A stretch of DNA of 10,791 nt from Fragilaria radians (Eukaryota > Bacillariophyta > Fragilariophyceae > Fragilariales > Fragilariaceae), in assembly GCA_900642245.1 (NCBI GenBank), contig CAAAJI010000967.1, forward strand, positions 1 to 10,791. The letters run 5' to 3'. The notes below the pieces were generated by a model. It saw only the letters and a list, made by a program, of their open reading frames with translations, had not been told where the DNA came from and searched no databases. The position numbers and the translations under genes were made by a program. Of this stretch, positions 1-7,752 are shown piece by piece; the first letter of the stretch is position 1; each line of letters starts with the position of its first letter.

Positions 1-1331
1 CCATAGCGATCACAAGTGCCAGATTAGTCGACGATGATATTGTTAATGCGGTTCCAGTACAGGGCTCAAGATATAAGTTCATTTTCATTGTTTCACTAAT
101 CCTGTTGGTTGGCACTATTATTCTTATTGTCGTTTTGACACGCAGGTCCGCGAATGATCCCATGAATGATTTCAGGAATGATCCACCGCAAGATCCATCT
201 GCTGAAGATGATCTGACAGAAAAAATAAAACTACTTCTGTCTAATTCATCCCGTCAAGAGTTGGACATTGCTGACTCAGCATTATCCCAGGCTATGAATT
301 GGCTATTGTATGTATCCAATTTCAAGAATTACTCTTTGGATCGCCAAATTCAACGCTTTGCCATGGTAGCATTATATTATTCAACCGAGGGAGGATCATG
401 GAATCAAAAAGATGGCTGGTTAGTAAACAAAGATGAATGTACATGGTATCAAACTAGCTACGATAATGTATGTGTGAATGGAACTCTGCGAGTACTTTCC
501 CTGTCCTACAACAATTTGAATGGATTACTTCCAAACGAAATTGCTTTGCTTAGTTCACTAGAGGTATTGGATTTAACTGGAAATGGGCTAAGGGGTTCAA
601 TTCCGATCGAAGTTAAGAGTTTATCTTCGTTGACAATTCTCTATTTGGGAGCAAATGAAATTGGAGGTACCTTTCCCACGGAAATTGGAGGTTTGAAAAA
701 ATTGAAAGAAATTAATATTTTTAACAATCGTGTATACGGATCGATTCCAAACGAAATTGGGCAATGCACTGAACTCGTAACCTTGGATCTAGGCAACAAC
801 ACTATACATGGATCAATTCCGAACGAGGTGTTTTCCAATTTGACAATGTTAACATTACTTGACATATCACTAGGAAATATGTCCGGCGAAATTCCAAGTG
901 CAATTGCTCATTTGACAAATTTGGAAATTCTGAATTTGGCAGAGAATAAAATTGGTGGTATGATTCCCACGGAAGTTGGAGCCTTGAAAAAATTGCAAGA
1001 ACTTGTTCTAAAACTTAATTCAATTTTGGGAGAAATTCCAAGCGAAATAGGGCTGTGTACGGAACTTATGAGGGTGGACCTTGATGGCAATGCTCTACGG
1101 GGATCTATTCCAAGTGAAATAGGTCATTGTAAGGGATTGCAAACATTGGATCTTGAGAGCAATGCAATAAATGGCACCATTCCAAGTGAAATAGGCCAAT
1201 GTTCTAGTCTTGTCAATTTATTGCTGAATCATAATTTTTTAAGCGGATACATTCCAGCAGAGGTTGGTACACTGCTGAATTTACAAAGGCTTGAAACTTT
1301 CAATAATTCTTTGACTTGGCCCATTCCTTAA
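1..1331 (+). CDS. LRR receptor-like membrane protein, 5' partial
   Basis: The frame is open from base 3 to the TAA at 1329-1331, giving 442 visible residues; there is no start codon in the window, so the true start lies upstream. Visible residues 1-25 look cytoplasmic, residues 26-45 form one strongly hydrophobic membrane segment, and a polar linker follows. Next comes a cap with the pattern GSW, GW, ECTWY and VCVNG, resembling the LRR N-terminal cap of plant proteins. Twelve LRRs follow, with the consensus LxxLxxLxLxxNxLxGxIPxEIG. Several N-x-S/T sites fit an extracellular, type II orientation. No kinase domain is present, so it is receptor-like or adhesive rather than a receptor kinase. The last repeat ends abruptly at NNSLTWPIP with no C-terminal cysteine cap, unlike the paralogue at 3982. 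Ligand and pathway are unknown. The family call is firm; the specific role is not. Confidence 0.9.
   Translation, partial: IAITSARLVDDDIVNAVPVQGSRYKFIFIVSLILLVGTIILIVVLTRRSANDPMNDFRNDPPQDPSAEDDLTEKIKLLLSNSSRQELDIADSALSQAMNWLLYVSNFKNYSLDRQIQRFAMVALYYSTEGGSWNQKDGWLVNKDECTWYQTSYDNVCVNGTLRVLSLSYNNLNGLLPNEIALLSSLEVLDLTGNGLRGSIPIEVKSLSSLTILYLGANEIGGTFPTEIGGLKKLKEINIFNNRVYGSIPNEIGQCTELVTLDLGNNTIHGSIPNEVFSNLTMLTLLDISLGNMSGEIPSAIAHLTNLEILNLAENKIGGMIPTEVGALKKLQELVLKLNSILGEIPSEIGLCTELMRVDLDGNALRGSIPSEIGHCKGLQTLDLESNAINGTIPSEIGQCSSLVNLLLNHNFLSGYIPAEVGTLLNLQRLETFNNSLTWPIP
486..1328 (+). repeat. Array of 12 leucine-rich repeats (gene 1)
   Basis: Twelve tandem units of about 24 residues, beginning at LRVLSLSYN and running to the stop codon. 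Units match the plant-specific LRR class (IPxEIG). Several units end in a Cys instead of a Leu (IGQC, IGLC, IGHC), and those are the units most alike at the DNA level, with near-identical runs around the codons for IPSEIG. The array probably forms an extracellular solenoid. Confidence 0.85.
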
Positions 1332-2310
1332 GCTCTATGAATTTTTTCCGTCCTCTGTACCTATTCAAGAAGATTTAGTTCTGAGCTTTGTTGATAAGGG
1401 ATCCAGAGAAAGATTTCTGAAGTTACAGAAACAAATTTGTTACCTTTCTGCTCAACACATTATTTTGTCCTGTGCGCTATATTTGTCAAATCTGAAAAAG
1501 TCTGCACGCACTTCATTCTATAAGCGTATCTTCTTGCTTCTGCATTTTCAGCATGCGGGAATCAAGGATACTTAACTTGCTTCTCCTTCCTTTAACTAGA
1601 CACAGTATTCTATATTTGCAGAGTCTCACTGTGTAACAAAACTCAAAAAATTTGATTGTTCTTAAAAATGCATATATATGTTGTTTCATTATTCTTGGAA
1701 CTATAAAGGTTGCTTTTCATTTATAGAAATTGTTGCTCACCATATACATGATTGATGAAATGTTATGTAATACTATTAAGCAAATATGTAAATGTAGTTA
1801 AATGGTGTTGTCCCCCAAAACTTCCATTTACAGATATACAAATATATCTGCTTATTCATAAATTTTTTAACTTTTAATTGATGAATCTAATAATGTTGTA
1901 ATTGCATGGGATATCTGGCTTTTGCTCCCCAATTGATATCAAACTTTGTTTTGGAAGAAAATATGTTGGAACTAGTCTAATCCATAATATTGCGATAGTG
2001 GTAATTCCTATACGCTTCAATTTGTTGGAGTCAATATATATAAATACAAAGTAAACCAAGGAAACACGCTGTAATCCATATAACTGGGAGTAAAGAACCA
2101 TGATTTAAGCACTCTCTCTCTCAGAAAATCATGAGTTTCACTGGCTGAGCACCGAGGTGTTTTGGCAAACTCCTAACTTTTCTGACACACTTGCAAATGC
2201 AGTTATTGCTGCCGTGAAACCAATATCTAGCGAATCTCATTGTTCAGCGTGGAACCATCGTAGGACATTTGCTGCATTGCAATAACGCATGTGTCCCGAA
2301 ATAGCTGATA
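1332..2310. other. Intergenic, AT-rich, no gene recognised
   Basis: This stretch follows the first LRR gene. It is rich in stop codons and A/T runs. The only extended open frame, about 1315-1575 on the + strand, overlaps the end of the LRR gene, has no start codon near its 5' end and matches nothing I know. A frame of about 75 codons on the - strand (1874-2101) has AT-driven composition and no domain signature. A short CT microsatellite sits near 2110-2121. No RNA gene was recognised. Confidence 0.5.
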
Positions 2311-2937
2311 TAGAAATTTGAAATATCCAAGGAGCCATTTGAATACAGCTTTTGGAATGAAATGGAGAGAAGTTTATTTCACCGTAGATATTTTTCATTG
2401 TGTCGAATGGCTCATTATGCATTGGCTCTGGTATCCGCTTCAGACCAGCAGAATATAAAGCATCAGGTAGGTTGTTGGGTAGCAAAAGAGGGGGTCTCAT
2501 TCAAAGCAAAAATTTTCTCTTTGTCTCTTCCTGTACATGTTGCAATGCGCAATGGACATGAATGTAATAAAAGACGTTATGAAATATTGGTAGCCTATTG
2601 TGATCTTGACACATTTATGTTTGGCATGTTATTCCATCCCTATGCTCATGACTGAAGCGCATTTCCTTCAACCCTGATTTTGGGTTCCTGGACGCTAAAT
2701 GCAATAGGTAGTGGTTCTGCTGCTTTTTACGAAGATCTATGCACCAAAACTTGTTGCATTGTCCAAAAATACATCCTGCGCAAAGGCTGGAAAGAACGCC
2801 AACAGGTTTTGATTACCTGTCGGATGCTTTCTTGTGGCCATTATATATCAAATGTATTATCTCTTGCCGCACTTTATGCTCTGCTTAGTCTTGCATCAAT
2901 AACTTTCATGGTTCTGGAGCATATTCAGAAAAAGTAA
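2311..2937 (+). pseudogene. Possible broken coding region with one in-frame TGA
   Basis: One frame is open from 2311 to 2937 except for a single TGA at 2653-2655; the first ATG is at 2362 and it ends in TAA. The two halves would encode about 114 residues (97 from the ATG) and 93 residues. The second half is Cys-rich and ends with a hydrophobic stretch (LSLAALYALLSLASITFMVL) that could span a membrane. I do not recognise the family. Base composition is less AT-rich than the flanks, which hints at a coding past. An 87-codon frame also exists on the other strand (2237-2500), so the strand is not certain. It could be a decayed gene or transposon fragment, or chance. Diatoms use UGA for selenocysteine, but the codon here is not in a CxxU-like context. 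Confidence 0.22.
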
Positions 2938-3981
2938 ACATATTTGTTTTTCCCAATATAACTCTTTTGTTTTTGTAATGTCTGCTTTATGCTGAATAGA
3001 CACAAACGAACATTATGTCATATTTTAAGGAAAAAATGAAAAACTACTCTTGTTTTCTAATCGTGAAAGATTGGAGTCTTGACTGACTAATTTTTCATCA
3101 CCATAATATTTTTACGATGAATTTGTCATTTATTATCTCCCGGTTCTGCCGGCATGTCAAATATCTTTTGACTGCTCTTTACTTAGAGCTAAACATTCGA
3201 TTATATAAAGGATTGTGGAGCACATGTGATTAATTATTACCTAAACTTTAGAGACCTCATGATAATATCATTTTCAATTTGCAAACGAAAAAATCAAATT
3301 TATCATTGTCATTTCTTGTTTTTAGATGTGCTAATATATCTGATATCTTTATCATATATGTTAGCATGTACTTATTAACACTGGACATCTCAAATTGCTG
3401 GTACAAAATAACATCTCTTGAATTAATAAAAAAGATTAATTCAATGTGCTTAACTGTAATCTTACAGAATTATCTTCTAGGATTGTGGAATATAGTACAT
3501 TTTCATTATTATTTTGAACTTAAAAAGCATTGTTCAATTTACAGTCAAATATTTATTTATTGCCATGAAATTACTCTCTAGACCAGACTACAACTGAAAA
3601 TGACTTTATGCCTCAAAAAGATAATACTCAGGACTGACTGACTGCTTTTTTAGCTGACGTATTTTCAGTCGTGTGGGAGTATTTAGAAGCAGTAGAAATT
3701 TGTAAAGATTCATCAAGATTTTACTTGAGAGTCTGAGAGTTGATTACAAAAATAAAGAAGACTCATGATTTTATCCGTCGAAACTAAGAAAGCTTAAAAT
3801 TGGAGTAAAGTAATACTCTTTCATTGCAATGTTCATTTTGAATGAATGTTTGAATTTGTCACAAAAAGGAGTAAAGGTTTGGGTTTTCATTTTTCCGAAG
3901 AACTTCCACGAACAAAAGTGTGACCCAAACAAGGTAATTTGATGGAATAAATCACACGACCCAAGCTGTTGTTCCAAAATA
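2938..3981. other. Intergenic and upstream region of LRR gene 2
   Basis: AT-rich sequence leading to the second LRR gene. Open frames here (3279-3581 on +, 3771-3977 on -) have low-complexity, AT-driven composition and no domain pattern, so I do not call them genes. Short GACT tandem units occur near 3630-3645. The start of the downstream gene is confirmed by an in-frame TGA at 3940-3942. No promoter element can be assigned with confidence. Confidence 0.5.
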
Positions 3982-5286
3982 ATGAATGATACCGAGGAAA
4001 GGAGTGTGCCTGATAGAAGTCAATGCATTGCGAGTGGAGTTTCAACACAGGGCTTGAGATGTAGGCTGATTTCTATTGTTTCCTTAATCCTGTTGACAGG
4101 TATTATCCTAATTGTTCTTTTTACACGCGAATCTTCGAAAGATCCAAATTTGGAAAGAGCTGCTCTATTGGAAAAACTAAAGCCACTTTTGACGAATATA
4201 TCTCGACAAGAGTTGTATATGAATGGCTCGGTCCCATCATTGGCTGTTGATTGGTTACTGTATCAGTCCAATTTCAAGGCATACTCGTTTGATCGCCAAG
4301 TTCAACGATTTGCCATGGCATCATTCTATTACTCAACAGACGGAGAATCATGGATTGAAAACAATGGTTGGTTAACAGATGACGATGAGTGCACATGGTA
4401 TCAAACCACCAACAAAGATGTATGTGTGAATGGATCTCTGCGAGTACTCTCACTAATTAACAATTCAATCTATGGATTACTTCCCAACGATTTTGCCCTA
4501 CTAAGTTCTCTAGAAATATTGAATTTGGCTACCAACAGAGTGGCAGGTTCAATTCCATCGACCTTATCATCTCTAAGGATTCTCGCTTTACAAGAGAATG
4601 ATTATGCATCTTTCCCAGATGGACTAACTCACCTTACCAAGTTACAAGTGCTCCGACTTTTGGGCAATAGGATCAATGGTACTATTCCCATGGATATATT
4701 TTCCAAATTGACCATGCTCAAGACATATGATGTTTCAAGATCTGAGCTGTCAGGTGAAATTCCTAATACTATCCAATACTTGACCTCTTTAGAAACACTG
4801 AATTTCTTAAACAATGCCCTTAATGGTACGATCCCCACAGAAGTTGGAATGTTGAAAAATTTACAGAACTTTTGGATTCAATTCAATTCGTTTTCAGGAG
4901 ATATACCAAGTGAAATAGGTCAGTGTACGGAACTTAAGTCCTTAGCTCTGCATGGAAATATTCTGGATGGATCTATACCAACTGAAATAGGTCATTGTAC
5001 GGAACTTACGTTGTTAGCTCTATATGGAACTGTTCTACGTGGATCCATCCCAATTGAAATCGGTAGACTTACAAAATTGGAATATCTTGACACTCAATAC
5101 AATTCTCTAAATGGGAATAAACTTGGTGGAACCCTTCCAGCAGAAATTGGTGCACTTGGAAAATTGAAATATCTTGATATTTCTTCTAATCCCCTCCTTA
5201 ATAGGACTATTCCTGGTATTCTATGCAATCAAGGTGTAAACATATTTTATGATTCTGGTAGTATCAAATGTAATTGCTGTTTCTAA
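3982..5286 (+). CDS. LRR receptor-like type II membrane protein
   Basis: A complete 434-residue protein with no introns. The ATG at 3982 is the first in-frame ATG after the TGA at 3940. Layout: cytoplasmic tail 1-28; membrane segment about 29-47 (ISIVSLILLTGIILIVLF); linker with a helical DRQVQRFAMASFYYST segment near 104-119; cap with W124, C137, W139 and C148; eleven LRRs at about 153-415; and a Cys-containing tail (C415, C430, C432, C433) that probably caps the array. N-x-S/T sites fit extracellular exposure. It is a tandem paralogue of the first gene, sharing the membrane segment, the cap and several LRRs. No kinase or other signalling domain is present. Such proteins are thought to act in recognition or adhesion at the diatom surface, but no ligand can be inferred. 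Confidence 0.93.
   Translation: MNDTEERSVPDRSQCIASGVSTQGLRCRLISIVSLILLTGIILIVLFTRESSKDPNLERAALLEKLKPLLTNISRQELYMNGSVPSLAVDWLLYQSNFKAYSFDRQVQRFAMASFYYSTDGESWIENNGWLTDDDECTWYQTTNKDVCVNGSLRVLSLINNSIYGLLPNDFALLSSLEILNLATNRVAGSIPSTLSSLRILALQENDYASFPDGLTHLTKLQVLRLLGNRINGTIPMDIFSKLTMLKTYDVSRSELSGEIPNTIQYLTSLETLNFLNNALNGTIPTEVGMLKNLQNFWIQFNSFSGDIPSEIGQCTELKSLALHGNILDGSIPTEIGHCTELTLLALYGTVLRGSIPIEIGRLTKLEYLDTQYNSLNGNKLGGTLPAEIGALGKLKYLDISSNPLLNRTIPGILCNQGVNIFYDSGSIKCNCCF
4438..5226 (+). repeat. Array of 11 leucine-rich repeats (gene 2)
   Basis: Tandem plant-type LRR units from LRVLSLIN to GILC. The second and third units are irregular (short IPSTL end; ENDYASFPDG lacking the usual GxIP), and the tenth unit carries five extra residues, NGNKL, at 5110-5124. 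Units seven to nine (IGQC, IGHC, IGRL) are the most regular and share DNA blocks with gene 1. Confidence 0.85.
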
Positions 5287-6330
5287 TTGAATCATGAAAT
5301 GAATGCGTTTGTGTTAGTGTACCCATCATAAGTTGCAAATACTTGTAAAATACCAATCTTTGCTATCTTAGTGTTCAATTACTATACATTGCATCATAAA
5401 TACACTTATACATGCTAAAGAAAGAAATCTGTCTTAAATTTCTATCTAGCTTATGATTGAATGCCTTTTCATGTTGTGCAATGTTTATGCCAGCCATGCA
5501 CAGAATTTGGTGAACTAGGAGCTCTATCACAGGCATTCCGGTTATGTTAAACAATATGATAATGACACGGGTACTTTAGCATCAGAAGACTGTAGAAACA
5601 TCTACCTGAGTTAAAGACATCAAGGGTAGCTATGGACTTCATACTTGAAATTAGATACATGCTTTGGCCTCTAGGTGGGGCACTTGATGATGATGTTAGG
5701 TAACAATAATGGTTTGATTTGGAAATTACAAAATGGGTACCAACCTACACGTTCTACATGAAAAGGTGTAACTTAATGTGCAGCTACATTATTTCACCAT
5801 GACAACAATGTAGTTCCTTACAGGGTCTAATTGGTGTGGCTATCATTTATTTTATGATAAGCTCCTTCTATGGCTCAACTTCAAGCAGGTTTACATTCCT
5901 TGGTTGCTGGAAATTTAGCCTTGAAGAAATATCGCATTGTGATTGTTAGATTGTTCCAGTAGCAATTTTGACATGAATGACATGATCATATTGTGGATTT
6001 ATTTGAGGAGATGGTGATATGACACCAAGCTGGAATCTGCAAGAGTACTGAAGCCAAGTATTCCATTGTGTAAACTATACTATCTCCAATTATTGCAAGA
6101 AGCCGTTTTGGAGAGAGGTTTTTCTCTCATGGGGTTTGCCCTTTCTTGTTGTGAAAATATCGTAAGGAGCAGTAATGACTTGATGTGTTGAATCTAAAAT
6201 AGAGTTTTTCACGTGAACAAAATATTCTCTTTGACAAAACCTTGTCTTTGCATATTTGTTTCATGTAACTTTTTCCATTTATTTCAATTTGGCAGGATGC
6301 CCTAAAATATTGCCAGGAATTTGAATCTGT
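5287..6330. other. Convergent intergenic region, no gene seen
   Basis: This stretch lies between the 3' ends of the second LRR gene (+) and the EGF gene (-), so it should hold both 3' untranslated regions. No open frame of note, no tRNA-like fold and no transposon ends were recognised. A CACGTG hexamer occurs at 6210-6215, but it lies downstream of both genes and is likely chance. Confidence 0.55.
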
Positions 6331-7390
6331 CTAAATGTTACCTTTACCTTTTTTGCCTATCTTGTGCTTGTGTAACTTTTCGGTCTCCTTAGGACCTTTT
6401 TCTTTTTCTTTCTTTGATTTCTTACTCACTTGCTTTCCCCCCTGTTTTCCCCTACTCATCATACTCCTTTTATCACTAGACATTGTGAATTCAGATGATG
6501 GTGCAATAGTGTCACCTTCAGTAACTGGAGGCTCAGCAATAACTTGATCATTTGTAGATGGACTGAATCCGGTTGGAACAGGCACAGTTGGGGTGGTTAC
6601 TATTGGCCCAGTTGCAGCTGGAGTGGTAATATTTGGGTTTATAACAATTGGAGTGTCAGCTGTTGGAGTTGTGGCTATAGGGCTTGTTACAGGGGTAGAT
6701 TGTATCTGGCAGGAAGGACCGTAATATCTTGACAACTCATCCTTTGCATTGCTGCAATCGCATGAAAAATCTTGCAATCCGTTTTCATCTGTTGAGCTAA
6801 CGAACCTCCCCCCGTGAAAGCAATGAACTTTGTCAGAGCATGTCTTGTAAGGGATTTTGCAAAGCAATCCTGAAAATCCGGTAAGGCATTGGCAATGCTG
6901 GTAGTTCTCAAAATCATTTGGATCAGATGATTTATTGTATAATTTCTCTATTGGTGTACTTGCACGGAAACCGAGAGCACAAACACCGCCATTCATGCAA
7001 CCTAGGATACAAGGCTGAGTGATAACGCTCTGATCGACCTCACAATGTACTCCTGCAAATCCAAATGGACATGAACACAACAAAATTTTGACTGTATCCT
7101 CCCTGATATGGTGGATGAGTATTTCAAGATTCATATGCTCCCCTTTCTAGCTTTAGAATTCACTTACATACTTCCCTGACATTCACCATTATTGAGACAA
7201 AAAAGGATCCATCAGCGTTGCATATCATGGTGCCATCAGGCATTGCATACGGATTATCCACTGTAACATCAGTCAATTCTTCGATTGGAGCCTGTGAAAC
7301 TGAAGTCTCACAGGGAAGCCCAACAAGTTTGACACCATTTTTGTCAATAGCATTATGACAATCATAAACATTAACTCGCTTATGAAGCAC
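6331..7390 (-). CDS. EGF-like / Pro-Thr stalk / Lys-rich tail protein, probably broken
   Basis: Two exons joined by a 65-nt intron (7103-7167). Exon 2 (7102-6331, stop TAG) encodes the end of EGF module 1 (CSCPFGFAGVHC), a six-Cys module 2 (CMNGGVC to CQCLTGFSGLLC), module 3 with only five Cys (CFHGGRF has Phe where a Cys is expected), a Pro/Thr-rich stalk, and a Lys-rich C-terminal tail ending KKGKGNI. Exon 1 supplies a Cys-containing N-terminal region (VNVYDCHNAIDKNG) and the first half of module 1, but its frame changes at the T6 run 7204-7199. No in-frame ATG lies near its 5' end: 7390 is GTG, and the frame is open only back to 7414. The modules imply a secreted or surface protein. It may be a pseudogene, or one carrying sequence errors. 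The EGF call is firm; gene integrity is doubtful. Confidence 0.75.
6334..6471 (-). other. Lys-rich C-terminal tail of the EGF protein
   Basis: The last 46 residues are dominated by Lys with Ser, Gly and Glu (KKSKKEKEKGPKE, HKHKIGKKGKG). No membrane anchor or GPI-like end follows. Clustered Lys in diatom secreted proteins can mark association with polyanions or silica, but that reading is inference only. Confidence 0.6.
6550..6699 (-). repeat. Pro/Thr-rich imperfect repeats
   Basis: This part encodes degenerate units such as TPVTSPIATTP, TPIVINPNITTP and TGPIVTTPT, about 50 residues in all. It is a mucin-like, probably O-glycosylated and extended spacer between the EGF modules and the basic tail. 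Such minisatellite-like coding tracts often vary in length between alleles. Confidence 0.65.
7103..7167 (-). other. Spliceosomal intron, 65 nt, phase 2
   Basis: The donor is GTAAGTG (first base 7167) and the acceptor is CATATCAG (last base 7103), with a branch-like CTCAT a short way before the acceptor. Joining leaves AT at the end of exon 1 and G at the start of exon 2, so the codon ATG forms across the junction. The peptide reads CLNNGECQGSMEDTV and then continues to the CSCPFGF of the same EGF module. The alternative GTATGT donor four bases upstream does not keep the frame. Confidence 0.75.
7199..7204 (-). other. Frame break at a T6 run in the EGF gene
   Basis: Upstream of this run the frame encodes MICNADGSFF. 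The continuing EGF frame (CLNNGEC) is shifted by one base and is closed upstream by a TGA three codons before. Only a switch at or next to the run joins the first Cys of the module (7220-7222) to the other five. The run is one T short of keeping frame. Confidence 0.65.
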
Positions 7391-7414
7391 GAGTATAGTA
7401 AGATGATGAGTACA

Positions 7415-7752
7415 TCATTTGTCGTTTGCCTTATACTGACTAGCACACGCATTTTTTGCCAATTGTAAAACCTGAATGATTGAGTTGTGTTTGATCATTT
7501 TTATAATTGCTAATTGAAATGATCATCTTATTGTTTATGCAATTCTAAAATTTTAAAACGTATTTGACAGCAATCAGATTGTCATATAGGTTTTTTTACC
7601 TAGGAGATGACATGCATCTTATGCTACTCAAATTCAAGTAAAGATAATAAGCTACATGCAAAGAACAAGCTTCGAATTACAAGTCATAAATTCACTCCAG
7701 TAATATGCTGTGCTATTGTTCTGCTCTCTTGTATATTGGCCATGAATAGAGT
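7415..7752. other. Intergenic between two minus-strand genes
   Basis: AT-rich spacer between the stop codon of the NTPase gene and the EGF gene. It contains a 9-bp inverted repeat (7492-7500 with 7517-7525). An ATG at 7450-7452 on the - strand opens a different frame with a hydrophobic stretch (NDVLIILLYSCF), which may be a displaced signal peptide for the EGF gene. No other gene is seen. Confidence 0.45.
7492..7525. repeat. 9-bp inverted repeat
   Basis: TGATCATTT at 7492-7500 is perfectly complementary to AAATGATCA at 7517-7525, with a 16-nt AT-rich loop that holds a further AATT/AATT pairing. It lies downstream of the NTPase gene. It could form a hairpin in RNA near the transcript end, but is weak in an AT-rich context. 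Confidence 0.3.

Noticed and set aside
641..1090. Minus-strand frames inside the first LRR gene.
   Set aside because: Antisense shadows of the repeated LRR codons; they mirror the IPxEIG repeats.
1315..1575. About 87-codon open frame overlapping and following the end of the first LRR gene.
   Set aside because: No start codon near its 5' end, no domain pattern, and no LRR-like continuation that would show a simple frame shift from the upstream gene; a run this long is not rare over 2.6 kb in six frames.
2237..2500. 87-codon minus-strand frame.
   Set aside because: It opens right after a stop codon, resembles no family I know, and conflicts with the longer + strand frame; mentioned only as doubt about strand.
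3200..3212. TATATAAA-like element as promoter of the second LRR gene.
   Set aside because: Nearly 800 bases from the start codon in AT-rich DNA; no support.
3279..3581. 100-codon plus-strand frame.
   Set aside because: AT-driven Ile/Leu/Tyr/Ser-rich composition with no motif; likely chance.
4629..4838. Minus-strand frame inside the second LRR gene.
   Set aside because: Antisense shadow of the LRR array.
6210..6215. CACGTG hexamer, also at 10347-10352, as possible bZIP or bHLH sites.
   Set aside because: Not placed close upstream of a called gene start; single hexamers occur by chance.
6335..6732. Plus-strand frames opposite the EGF gene tail and stalk.
   Set aside because: Complement of Lys-rich and Pro/Thr-rich coding sequence; the Trp/Gly- and Phe/Leu-rich products are composition artefacts.
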